A stretch of DNA of 64,000 nt. It comes from an uncultured Nocardioides sp. Its GTDB lineage: Bacteria > Actinomycetota > Actinomycetes > Propionibacteriales > Nocardioidaceae. The translations under genes and the position numbers were made by a program. Shown one piece after another: positions 50,664-58,532 of this stretch. Within the stretch, counting starts at the first letter, position 1; the number at the start of each line of letters is the position of its first letter. A model generated the notes under the pieces. The model ran no database searches and was not told the origin of the DNA. It was given only the letters and a program-made list of their open reading frames with translations. The stretch covers positions 33,902 through 97,901 of the forward strand of contig NZ_CANKYS010000014.1 of assembly GCF_947488025.1 (NCBI RefSeq), given 5' to 3'.

Positions 50664-51434
50664 CTACAGGCCCATCGCGTGGAAGCCGCCGTCGACGTGC
50701 ACGATCTCACCGGTGGTGGCCGGGAAGAAGTCGCTCAGCAGCGCGACGACGGCCTTCGCGGTCGGCGCGTGGTCGGACTCGTCCCACCCGAGCGGCGCGC
50801 GGTCCTTCCACGCCGACTCGAGGTCCTCGAACCCCGGGATCGCCTTGGCCGCGAGGGTCTTGAGCGGCCCGGCGGCGACGAGGTTGCAGCGGATGCCGTC
50901 GGGGCCGAGGTCGCGGGCGACGTACCTGCTCGTGTTCTCCAGGGCCGCCTTCGCGACACCCATCCAGTCGTACGCCGGCCACGCGGTGGTCGCGTCGAAG
51001 GTCAGCCCGACGATCGAGGAGCCGCGCGAGAGGAGGGGCCGGGTGGCGACCGCGAGCGACTTGAGGGAGTACGCCGACACCTGCACGGCCTGCGCGACGT
51101 CGTCCCACGGGCCGTCGAGGAACTTCCCGCCGAGCAGCGTCTCCGGGTTGCCGTAGGCGATCGAGTGCACGACGCCGTCGAGGCCGTCGACGTGCTCGCG
51201 CACCTGGTCGGCGAGACCGGCGAGGTGGCTCTCGTCGGTCACGTCGAGCTCGAGCACCGGCGGCTCCTGCGGGAGCCGCTTGGCGATGCGCCGCGTGATG
51301 CCGAGCGCGCGGCCGAAGTTGGAGATCAGCACCGTGGCGCCCTGCTCCTGGGCGATCTTGGCGGTCGCGAAGCCGATGGAGCTGTCCATCGTGACGCCGG
51401 CGACGAGGATGCGCTTGCCGTCGAGGATTCCCAT
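50664..51434 (-). CDS. fabI: Enoyl-[acyl-carrier-protein] reductase
   Basis: 256 residues. FabI/InhA features: GVTMDSSIGFATAKIAQEQGATV at the cofactor site, SNFGRALGIT, HSIAYGNP near 92, FDATTAWPAYDWMGVAKAALE with the catalytic Tyr and Lys, and a C-terminal HVDGGFHAMGL. It reduces trans-2-enoyl-ACP with NADH in fatty-acid elongation. AAAGG precedes the ATG. The gene is 44 bp downstream of fabG in the mabA-inhA order of mycobacteria, so isoniazid/triclosan-type sites are conserved at fold level only. Confidence 0.93.
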   Translation of the reverse strand: MGILDGKRILVAGVTMDSSIGFATAKIAQEQGATVLISNFGRALGITRRIAKRLPQEPPVLELDVTDESHLAGLADQVREHVDGLDGVVHSIAYGNPETLLGGKFLDGPWDDVAQAVQVSAYSLKSLAVATRPLLSRGSSIVGLTFDATTAWPAYDWMGVAKAALENTSRYVARDLGPDGIRCNLVAAGPLKTLAAKAIPGFEDLESAWKDRAPLGWDESDHAPTAKAVVALLSDFFPATTGEIVHVDGGFHAMGL

Positions 51435-51478
51435 GTCGTTGGACCTTTCGTGGTCGGTGGTCGTGGCTCGAGGGAGGA

Positions 51479-52216
51479 TCAGTGGCCCATGCCGAGACCG
51501 CCGTCGACCGGGATCACGGCGCCGGTGACGTAGGACGCGCCGTCGGAGGCCAGCCAGGTGACCGCCGAGGCCACCTCCGCCGTCGAGGCGTAGCGGCCCA
51601 GCGGCACCTGCGTCTTGATGGCGCTCTTCTGCTCGTCGGTCAGGACGTCGGTCATGTCGGTCTCGACGAAGCCCGGCGCCACGACGTTGGTCGTGATCGA
51701 CCGGCTGCCGAGCTCGCGCGCCAGCGAGCGCGCCATGCCGACCAGCCCGGACTTCGACGCCGCGTAGTTGACCTGGCCGGCCGAGCCGAGCAGCCCGACG
51801 ACCGACGAGATGAGGATGATGCGGCCGCGACGCAGTCGGAGCATCCCCTTCGCGGCCCGCTTGGCCAGCCGGAAGGTGCCGGTGAGGTTGGTGTCGATCA
51901 CCGAGGACCAGTCGTCCTCGCTCATCCGGAGCAGGAGCGTGTCCTTGGTGATTCCGGCGTTGGCGACCAGGACCTCGACCGGGCCGTGCGCCTCCTCGAC
52001 CTGCGCGAAGGCGGCCTCGACCTGGGCGGTGTCGGTGATGTCGCACCGCACGTCGAGGGCGCCGTCGGGCGCGCCGCCGTTGCGGGTGGTGACCGCGACC
52101 TTGTCGCCCTGGGCGATGAACGCCTCGGCGATGGCGCGGCCGATGCCGCGGTTGCCGCCGGTCACCAGGACCGAGCGGGGTGCGGGCGGGGTGCTGGATC
52201 CGGAAATCTCGCTCAC
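51479..52216 (-). CDS. fabG: 3-oxoacyl-[acyl-carrier-protein] reductase
   Basis: 245 residues, a classical SDR. TGGNRGIG is near residue 19, NAGIT near 85, the catalytic SSVVGLLGSAGQVNYAASKSGL (Ser, Tyr, Lys) near 136 and PGFVETDMT near 180. It uses NADPH to reduce 3-oxoacyl-ACP. The GTG start at 52216 follows GGGAGC closely. The upstream gap holds a TACC-GGGG-GGTA inverted half-site at about 52235-52246 that may bind a regulator. fabI follows. Confidence 0.93.
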   Translation of the reverse strand: MSEISGSSTPPAPRSVLVTGGNRGIGRAIAEAFIAQGDKVAVTTRNGGAPDGALDVRCDITDTAQVEAAFAQVEEAHGPVEVLVANAGITKDTLLLRMSEDDWSSVIDTNLTGTFRLAKRAAKGMLRLRRGRIILISSVVGLLGSAGQVNYAASKSGLVGMARSLARELGSRSITTNVVAPGFVETDMTDVLTDEQKSAIKTQVPLGRYASTAEVASAVTWLASDGASYVTGAVIPVDGGLGMGH

Positions 52217-52259
52217 GCTCCCGACGCTAGTGATTACCGGGGGGTATCGGTCAATCCGA

Positions 52260-52472
52260 TCACTCGTCCTCGAGGCGGAAGCCCACCTTCATGCCGACCT
52301 GGAAGTGCTCGACGGCACCGTCCTTGGCCTGGCCGCGGACCTGGGTGACCTCGAACCAGTCGATGTGGCGGAGCGTCTGGCCGGCACGCTCGATGCCGTT
52401 GCGGATGGCCTGGTCGATGCCATCGGGCGAGGTGCCGACGATCTCGGTGACGCGGTAGGTGCGGTTGGTCAT
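52260..52472 (-). CDS. Dodecin
   Basis: 70 residues. The family core reads VTEIVGTSPDGIDQAIRNGIERAGQTLRHIDWFEVTQVRG and ends VGMKVGFRLED. The Trp in DWFEV stacks with flavin in the dodecamer. Dodecins store or buffer FMN and, in actinobacteria, often CoA. AGGAGG lies 5 nt before the ATG. It is 43 bp from fabG on the same strand. Confidence 0.95.
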   Translation of the reverse strand: MTNRTYRVTEIVGTSPDGIDQAIRNGIERAGQTLRHIDWFEVTQVRGQAKDGAVEHFQVGMKVGFRLEDE

Positions 52473-52548
52473 GATTCCTCCTGCTCGACTGCGGTGCGGG
52501 CCAACAGGGGCCCGTGGATCTGCGAGCCTAGCGACGTAGACTCCGGGC

Positions 52549-52839
52549 ATGGCCAAGTCCGATGCCGTACGCATCACCACGGCGCGCAACAGCGCCGCCG
52601 ACGACATGCGATCGCGTCAGCGTCGCTACGCCATCTCGATGTCGATCAGGCTCGTGTGCTTCATCGCCGCGGTCGTCGCCTGGCCGAGCTGGTGGAGCTG
52701 GGTCTTTGCGGCCGCCGCAGTGTTCGTGCCGCTCTTCGCAGTCGTGATGGCCAACGCCGGCGACCAGCGCGACGACGGATTCAGCCTTCCCAGCAACCCC
52801 AGCGCCTACGAACTGACGGCACACGACGGTGAAGACTGA
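52549..52839 (+). CDS. DUF3099 membrane protein
   Basis: 96 residues. Two helices (about 31-47 and 50-67) follow a short basic head with RITTARNSAADDMRSRQRRY, a DUF3099 signature. A polar tail follows. Function unknown; the family is confined to actinobacteria. TAGACT (52537-52542) is 6 nt before the ATG, suggesting leaderless transcription. It is divergent from dodecin. Confidence 0.9.
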   Translation: MAKSDAVRITTARNSAADDMRSRQRRYAISMSIRLVCFIAAVVAWPSWWSWVFAAAAVFVPLFAVVMANAGDQRDDGFSLPSNPSAYELTAHDGED

Positions 52840-52945
52840 GGAAACACGGCCCGAATCGGGTGTGTCGAAAGTTTGGTTTTCACCCAGTCCCATGGAATGA
52901 TTCTCGGTGCGAGCGCAGCATCCCCCGTCTGCGCCAGCACCCGAG

Positions 52946-52980
52946 GTGCCGGACAGCTTCCCCCCGTGGCTGTCCGGCAC
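52946..52980 (+). terminator. 12-bp perfect hairpin upstream of small zinc-protein gene
   Basis: gtgccggacagc (52946-52957) pairs exactly with gctgtccggcac (52969-52980). The 11-base loop is ttccccccgtg and ttct follows. It can terminate the DUF3099 transcript. Since the next ATG is only 54 bp on, it could also act as an attenuator for that gene. Confidence 0.65.
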
Positions 52981-53034
52981 TTCTCATGTCCGGGCCTCGC
53001 TCGCGCGGCCTCTCGGCCCGCAGGAAGGACGACG

Positions 53035-53238
53035 ATGGACCTCGACCGTGACATCTGCTCGGCCAAGGGCTGCCAGGCCGACGCCGTATGGAACCTGCAG
53101 TGGAACAACCCGAAGATCCACACGCCCGAGCGGCGCAAGTCCTGGCTCGCCTGCGACGAGCACCGGGCCTCGCTCTCGGACTTCCTCGGTGCCCGCGGGT
53201 TCCTGAAGGACGTCGTCCCGCACACGCCCGCTGGCTGA
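53035..53238 (+). CDS. Small Cys/His-rich protein, possible zinc-binding
   Basis: 67 residues. Cys at CSAKGC and a C-x2-H pair at LACDEH give four possible metal ligands in a treble-clef-like spacing. A Trp-rich middle (AVWNLQWNNP) follows. AGGAAGG lies 6-7 nt before ATG 53035, and a longer in-frame reading from 52873 crosses the hairpin and is rejected. The family is actinobacterial and unnamed to me. Confidence 0.7.
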   Translation: MDLDRDICSAKGCQADAVWNLQWNNPKIHTPERRKSWLACDEHRASLSDFLGARGFLKDVVPHTPAG

Positions 53239-53250
53239 GGTCGCCTGTCG

Positions 53251-53321
53251 GCTGACCGGGTCTCGACACGCCGGTCGCGACCTCGTTCCTCGGTCGCGCG
53301 GCTTGCTCGACCACCATCAGC
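53251..53321. repeat. REP-like imperfect palindrome
   Basis: About 71 bp between convergent genes. The outer arms gctgaccgggtctcgaca and tgctcgaccaccatcagc pair imperfectly. The inner part (cgccggtcgcgacctcgttcctcggtcgcgcgg) can also fold. The pattern ggtctcgacacg...cgttcctcg...ctcgaccacc has the look of intergenic repeats widespread in Nocardioides-type genomes; that is recollection, not a search. Confidence 0.5.
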
Positions 53322-53342
53322 GGATCCGCTGGCGCGTCTCCG

Positions 53343-54332
53343 CTATCCACCGATCGCGGACATGGGACGGTCGGGCTGAAGGAAGGTCTCGTCGTCGATG
53401 CCGTGGCCGGCGCGCTTGCCGCGCATCGCGATGACCCAGCGCTCGGCGATCTCCTCGTCGTCGGCGCCGGAGCGCAGCGACGTGCGGAGGTCGGACTCCT
53501 CGCGCGCGAACAGGCAGTTGCGCACCTGTCCGTCGGCGGTGAGGCGTACGCGGTCGCAGTCGCCGCAGAACGGGCGGGTGACGGACGCGATGATCCCGAC
53601 GGTCGCCGGCCCGCCGTCGACGTCGAACAGCTCGGCCGGCGCGCTGCCGCGCGGTGCCCCGTGGGGCGTCAGGGTGAACTCCGCGGCGAGCGCCTCGTGG
53701 ATCTCGTCGGCGGTGACCATGGCGGCGCGGCTCCAGTCGTGCTGGGCGTCGAGCGGCATCTGCTCGATGAACCGGAGCTCGTAGCCGTGGGCGATGCTCC
53801 AGCCGAGGAGCTCGGCGGCCTGGTCGTCGTTGGTGCCGCGCAGCAGCACGGCGTTGAGCTTGATCGGCCCGAGCCCCGCGGCCTTGGCTGCCTCGAGGCC
53901 GGCGACGACGTCCGTGAGGCGGTCACGACGCGTGATGGTCGCGAAGGTCTCCGGCCGCACCGTGTCGATGCTCGCGTTGATCCGGTCGAGGCCGGCGTCG
54001 GCGAGGGCCTGCGCGGTGCGCGTGAGCCCGAGGGCGTTGGTGGTCAGGGAGGTCTCGACGCCGAGCGCGTGCGTGCGCCCGACGATGTCGACGAGCCCGC
54101 GGCGCAGCAGCGGCTCGCCTCCCGTGAAGCGCACCTCCCGGATGCCGAGGCGCTCCACGCCGATCGTGATCAGCCGGACGACCTCGTCGTCGCTCAGGGT
54201 CTGCTCGGTGGGCAGCCAGTCGAGGCCCTCTGCGGGCATGCAGTAGTTGCACCGCAGGTTGCACCGGTCGGTCAACGAGACCCGCAGGTCCGTGGCCACG
54301 CGGCCGAAGCGATCTGCCAGGGGTGTCGTCAC
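53343..54332 (-). CDS. moaA: GTP 3',8-cyclase (molybdenum cofactor synthesis)
   Basis: 329 residues. The radical-SAM motif CNLRCNYCMPAEGL is near residue 24. The C-terminal [4Fe-4S] cluster Cys are in TRPFCGDCDRVRLTADGQVRNCLF. The conserved terminal GG is present. The enzyme rearranges GTP to 3',8-cyclo-GTP. GTG 54332 is preferred to GTG 54338: TAGACT (54345-54340) stands 7 nt before 54332, fitting leaderless transcription. Other moa genes are not in this window. Confidence 0.95.
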   Translation of the reverse strand: MTTPLADRFGRVATDLRVSLTDRCNLRCNYCMPAEGLDWLPTEQTLSDDEVVRLITIGVERLGIREVRFTGGEPLLRRGLVDIVGRTHALGVETSLTTNALGLTRTAQALADAGLDRINASIDTVRPETFATITRRDRLTDVVAGLEAAKAAGLGPIKLNAVLLRGTNDDQAAELLGWSIAHGYELRFIEQMPLDAQHDWSRAAMVTADEIHEALAAEFTLTPHGAPRGSAPAELFDVDGGPATVGIIASVTRPFCGDCDRVRLTADGQVRNCLFAREESDLRTSLRSGADDEEIAERWVIAMRGKRAGHGIDDETFLQPDRPMSAIGG

Positions 54333-54401
54333 GGTCACAAGTCTAACGACGGGGGCCGCACCACCCGCCGGGCGCTCAGGAGGGGCGGATAACCTCACGG
54401 G

Positions 54402-55286
54402 GTGCACAAGCTGCGGTTCCTCGTCTCGCGCCGCTGGATCGCCTTCGCCCTCGTGGTCGTCTTCCTGGCATGGGTCGCGTGGCGGCTCGGCGAGTGGCAG
54501 TTCAACCGCCTCACCGACCGCCAGGAGCGCAACGACATCATCCAGCGCAACGAGAAGGCCGGTGCAGACCCGGTCACCGACGTCCTGGCACCCGGCCGGC
54601 CGGTCGACGCGGTCGACGAGTGGCGCATCGTCGAGGCCACCGGGACCTACGCCGTCGAGGACACGGTCATCGTGCGCTACCGCACCCGCGAGGGCGAGGC
54701 CGGCGTCGACGCTGTCGTCCCCCTCGAGCTCGACGACGGCACGAGCCTGCTGGTCGACCGCGGCTGGTTCGCCACCGACAACCGAGGTGCGTCGACCGCC
54801 GACGTGCCCGCGCCGCCCGAGGGCGAGGTCGACGTCACCGGTTGGGTACGCCGTGACGCGGAGGGCGACAGCACCGCGGTCGCCGACCAGTCCACCCGCG
54901 CCATCGACAGCGAGCGCATCGGCGAGGCGCTGGGCCGCGAGGTGCTCGGCGGCTGGGTCGACCTCCGCTCGGAGTCGCCCGAGCCCGCGACGCCACTCGA
55001 GCCGGTCGAGCTCCCGGAGCTCGACGACGGACCGCACTTCTTCTACGGGTTGCAGTGGTGGTTCTTCGGCGCCCTGGCGATCTTCGGCTTCTTCTACCTC
55101 ATCTACGACGAGTGGCGCGGCGGCCGCGGCCCGTGGGGCAACGAGTCTCCCCCGACCCCGGAGCCCGCGCGCGCTCGACGGCGTACCTGGCGCGAGCGGC
55201 TCGACTCGGACGAGGATCCGCCGGACCCCTCAGAGGGCGCGGAGCAGGCCGCCGTCGACCGGGAGCATCACGCCCGTCAGGAATGA
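54402..55286 (+). CDS. SURF1 family cytochrome oxidase biogenesis protein
   Basis: 294 residues. The N-terminal helix has AWVAWRLGEWQFNRLTDR (SURF1 signature), followed by a periplasmic beta domain with LLVDRGWFATDN. A second helix has FFYGLQWWFFGALAIFGFFYLIY. SURF1 helps assemble cytochrome c oxidase subunit I. The last 18 residues are encoded opposite the conserved C-terminus of the convergent SDR. TAACCT (54390-54395) is 6 nt before the GTG start, implying leaderless mRNA. Confidence 0.92.
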   Translation: MHKLRFLVSRRWIAFALVVVFLAWVAWRLGEWQFNRLTDRQERNDIIQRNEKAGADPVTDVLAPGRPVDAVDEWRIVEATGTYAVEDTVIVRYRTREGEAGVDAVVPLELDDGTSLLVDRGWFATDNRGASTADVPAPPEGEVDVTGWVRRDAEGDSTAVADQSTRAIDSERIGEALGREVLGGWVDLRSESPEPATPLEPVELPELDDGPHFFYGLQWWFFGALAIFGFFYLIYDEWRGGRGPWGNESPPTPEPARARRRTWRERLDSDEDPPDPSEGAEQAAVDREHHARQE

Positions 55287-56000
55287 CGCCGCGGGCGACA
55301 GCACGAACGCCGCGACCGCACCGAATTCCTCCGGGGCGCCGTAGCGACCGAGCGGGATCGACGCCTCGGCCGCCCGGCGGGCCCCCTCGGGGTCGCCGGT
55401 CGAGGCGTCCAGCTCCGCGACGCGCTCGGTGGCGATGCGGCCGGGCAGGAGGCCGTTGACCCGTACGCCGCGCGGCCCCAGCTCGTCGGCCAACGTCTTG
55501 GCCACCATCGCCAGGCCGGGGCGCAGGCCGTTGGAGATCGCCATCTCGGGCAGCGGCGCCCGGACGCTCGAGGACAGCACCAGGCCCAGCGACCCGCCGG
55601 CGGGCAGGGCGGCGCCGATCTCGCGCGCCAGGCGTACGGCGCCCAGGAACACCGACTCGAACGCCGCGGTCCACTGGTCGTCGGAGATGCCGGTGACCGG
55701 CCCCTTCGGCGGTCCTCCGACGCTGATCAGGGCCCCGTCGACGCGGCCGAACGTCTCGCCGGCAGCCGCGAGGAGCCGCCGCGGGGTCTCGCGGTCGGCG
55801 TTGTCGGCCACCACGCCCACCGCGGCACGGCGCCCGGCCAGCTCGTCGAGCGCGGCGCTCGCCTCGTCGAGCGAGTCCTGCGAGCGGCCGGACAGCACGA
55901 CGCGTGCGCCCTCGGCAACCAGCACGTCGGCGCTTGCCCGGCCCAGCCCGCGGGCCCCGCCGCTGACGATGAAGACGCGATCGGCCAGCTGCAGGTCCAT
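55230..56000 (-). CDS. Atypical SDR lacking the Tyr-x3-Lys catalytic motif
   Basis: 256 residues. The dinucleotide motif is SGGARGLG near 13 and the C-terminal LTGVMLPVDGGLLRAL is standard. The expected SSS...YxxxK region reads SSSVRAPLPEMAISNGLRPGLAM, without the Tyr. This occurs in a BKR-like branch of SDRs seen in many bacteria, whose activity is not known. TAGGGT (56012-56007) lies 6 nt before the ATG and overlaps the upstream ABC gene stop. The 3' end overlaps SURF1 by 57 bp. Confidence 0.85.
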   Translation of the reverse strand: MDLQLADRVFIVSGGARGLGRASADVLVAEGARVVLSGRSQDSLDEASAALDELAGRRAAVGVVADNADRETPRRLLAAAGETFGRVDGALISVGGPPKGPVTGISDDQWTAAFESVFLGAVRLAREIGAALPAGGSLGLVLSSSVRAPLPEMAISNGLRPGLAMVAKTLADELGPRGVRVNGLLPGRIATERVAELDASTGDPEGARRAAEASIPLGRYGAPEEFGAVAAFVLSPAASFLTGVMLPVDGGLLRAL

Positions 56001-56009
56001 GCCGCGACC

Positions 56010-57896
56010 CTAGCCGGGGACGTCCACCTTCTCCGCCCGGAACTGCGTGGCGTGGAGGGTGGCGTAGAGGCCGCCGGAGGCGAGGAGCTCGCCGTGGGTG
56101 CCCTGCTGCACGACGCGACCGTCGTCGAGGACGAGGATCAGGTCGGCGTTGCGGACCGTGGAGAGCCGGTGCGCGATGACCAGCGACGTGCGTCCCTCGA
56201 GCGCGGCGTCGAGGGCCTGCTGGACGGCAGCCTCGGACTCGCTGTCGAGGTGGGCCGTGGCCTCGTCGAGGACCACGATGGCCGGTGCCTTGAGGAGCAG
56301 GCGCGCGATCGCGAGGCGCTGGCGCTCTCCCCCGCTGAGCCGGTAGCCGCGGTCGCCGACGACCGTGTCGAGGCCGTCGGGCAGGGACCGGACGAGCGAC
56401 GCGATCTGCGCGGCCTCGAGCGCGGCCCAGACGTCGGCCTCGGACGCGGCGGGGCGGGCGTAGAGCAGGTTGGCGCGGATCGTGTCGTGGAACATGTGGG
56501 CGTCCTGGGTGACGTAGCCGACCACGTCCTCCAGCGACTGGAGCGTGACGTCGCGGACGTCGTGGCCGCCGACGCGCACCGCACCGGACTCGACGTCGTA
56601 GAGCCGGGCGACGAGGTGCGTGACCGTCGTCTTGCCGGCGCCGGAGGGACCGACGAGGGCCACCATCTGGCCGGGCTCGGCGGTGAACGTGACCTCGTGG
56701 AGCACCTGCCCGGTGTCGCGCGACTCGGTGCGGGCGACGGTCTCGAGCGAGGCGAGCGAGATCTCGTCGGCGCGCGGGTAGGTGAACGCGACGTGGTCGA
56801 ACTCCAGGCGCGACGCCGAAGGTGCGAGGGCGAGGGCGTCGGGCTTCTCCTGGATCAGCGACGGCAGGTCGAGGACCTCGAAGACCCGGTCGAAGCTGAC
56901 CAGCGCGGTCATCACGTCGATGCGCACGTTGGACAGGCCCTGCAGCGGGCCGAGCAGGCGGGTCAGCAGCACGCCGAGCGCGACGATGGTGCCGACCGAG
57001 AGGTCGCCGCGGATGGCCAGCCAGCCGCCGATGCCGTAGACGAGCGCGGTCGCCAACGACGGCACGAGCGTCATCGCGGCGAAGAAGATGCGGGTGAGCA
57101 ACGAGATCCGCACGCCGAGGTCGCGCACGACCGCGGCCTTCTCGGCGTAGGCGACGTCCTCGGCCTCCCGGCGACCGAAGAGCTTGAGCAGCATGGCGCC
57201 GCCGACGTTGAAGCGCTCGGTCATGGCGTTGCCGAGGTCGGCGTTGCCGTCCATCTGCTGCCGCGAGAGGTCGGCGAGGCGGTTGCCCACGAGGCGCGAG
57301 GCGATCAGCAGGATCGGGAAGAGCGCCAGGCACAGCACGGTCACCGGCCAGCTAAGGAACAGCATCGTCACGCCCACCACGACGGCCGCGATGATGTTGG
57401 AGACCGTGCCCTGGAGCGTCGAGGTGAACGCCCGCTGCGCGCCGATCACGTCGTTGTTGAGGCGGCTGACGAGCGCGCCGGTCTGGGTGCGGGTGAAGAA
57501 GGCGAGCGACTGCCGCTGCACGTGGGCGAAGACGCGGGTGCGGAGATCGTAGATCAGCCCCTCACCGATCCGGCTCGACAGCCAGCCGGTGATCAGGCCG
57601 AAGCCGGCACTGAGCACGGCCACCAGCGCCACCAGGACGGCGAGCCAGATGACGAGCGAGGTGTCACCGTTCTGCACGCCGTCGTCGATGATCGCCTTGA
57701 GCAGGAGCGGCGGCACCACGACGAGCGCCGCGTCGACCACCGTGACCCCCAGGAAGGCGGTGATCAGCCGTCGGTGCGGGCGCGCGAAGCCGAGCACCCG
57801 GCGCAGCGTGCGTCGCTCGATCTTGTTGTCGACGACGCTCCGGTCACTGCGCAGGTGCCGCCACGGCGGGCCACCTGCGCCCGGTCCCATCGACAT
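56010..57896 (-). CDS. ABC exporter, fused TMD-NBD (multidrug/lipid type)
   Basis: 628 residues. Six helices (about 45-330) precede a nucleotide-binding domain with Walker A GPSGAGKTT near 412, Q-loop YVTQDAHMF, signature YRLSGGERQRLAIARLLL and Walker B IVVLDEATAHLDSES. Half-size exporters of this type work as homodimers or with a partner and move drugs, peptides or lipids. ATG 57896 is supported by GAAGGAG 5 nt upstream; the in-frame reading from 57926 is rejected. It lacks an adjacent partner, so homodimer is most likely. Confidence 0.94.
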   Translation of the reverse strand: MSMGPGAGGPPWRHLRSDRSVVDNKIERRTLRRVLGFARPHRRLITAFLGVTVVDAALVVVPPLLLKAIIDDGVQNGDTSLVIWLAVLVALVAVLSAGFGLITGWLSSRIGEGLIYDLRTRVFAHVQRQSLAFFTRTQTGALVSRLNNDVIGAQRAFTSTLQGTVSNIIAAVVVGVTMLFLSWPVTVLCLALFPILLIASRLVGNRLADLSRQQMDGNADLGNAMTERFNVGGAMLLKLFGRREAEDVAYAEKAAVVRDLGVRISLLTRIFFAAMTLVPSLATALVYGIGGWLAIRGDLSVGTIVALGVLLTRLLGPLQGLSNVRIDVMTALVSFDRVFEVLDLPSLIQEKPDALALAPSASRLEFDHVAFTYPRADEISLASLETVARTESRDTGQVLHEVTFTAEPGQMVALVGPSGAGKTTVTHLVARLYDVESGAVRVGGHDVRDVTLQSLEDVVGYVTQDAHMFHDTIRANLLYARPAASEADVWAALEAAQIASLVRSLPDGLDTVVGDRGYRLSGGERQRLAIARLLLKAPAIVVLDEATAHLDSESEAAVQQALDAALEGRTSLVIAHRLSTVRNADLILVLDDGRVVQQGTHGELLASGGLYATLHATQFRAEKVDVPG

Positions 57897-57969
57897 GCCC
57901 ACTCCTTCGTTGCTCACCGGCCACAACCGTCACCAGCGGGTGATTGTTCCTCCTCCCGGGTGCCGGCGT

Positions 57970-58512
57970 TCAGCCCATCCCGCACATCCACCAACCGTCA
58001 CCGAGGTTGACCGGGGCCCGGCAGAGCATCCCCGCCATGTCGGTGCCGGCGGGCGAACCGGTCCGCGAGTGGAAGTAGCCGCCACCGTCGTCGGGGATGC
58101 CGTACCACTGCGGGAAGAACAGCATCCCGTCCTTCTCGACGATGCGACCGTCCACGGAGAGCCAGCGCCACTCGGGCGGGAGGTCGGTGCCGTAGTAGCC
58201 GTCCCCGGCGCCCGGTGACACCTCCAGCGCTGCGTCGTACGCCGGACGGTGCGCCTGGAACCACAGCTGGGGAGCCACGGACACCCAGTTGAGCAGCGGC
58301 AGCGCCAGCACGAGGGTGAGCACACCGACGACGGTCCCCGCGCGGTCGCCGAGCGGTCGCAGCAGGGCGCGGGAGCCGGCGGCCAGCGCGAGCCAGAGCG
58401 CGACGGAGAGTGCCAGCGCGACGTAGGTGCCGCCGAACGGCACCGGGACGAGCGCACTCGCGACCCCGACCGACCAGAGCGCCGCCACACCGAGGACCCG
58501 CACCAGCGCCAT
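57970..58512 (-). CDS. Membrane protein of unknown function
   Basis: 180 residues. Three hydrophobic segments (about 3-20, 25-45 and 58-75) form the N-terminal part. The C-terminal 100 residues are outside-facing and aromatic, with GDGYYGTDLPPEWRWLSVDGRIVEKDGM and a terminal Cys pair (LCRAPVN, WWMCGMG). ATG 58512 was taken; a GTG three bases earlier is equivalent. Not recognised. Confidence 0.7.
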   Translation of the reverse strand: MALVRVLGVAALWSVGVASALVPVPFGGTYVALALSVALWLALAAGSRALLRPLGDRAGTVVGVLTLVLALPLLNWVSVAPQLWFQAHRPAYDAALEVSPGAGDGYYGTDLPPEWRWLSVDGRIVEKDGMLFFPQWYGIPDDGGGYFHSRTGSPAGTDMAGMLCRAPVNLGDGWWMCGMG

Positions 58513-58532
58513 CACGCGGTCCAGTGTGGGGG

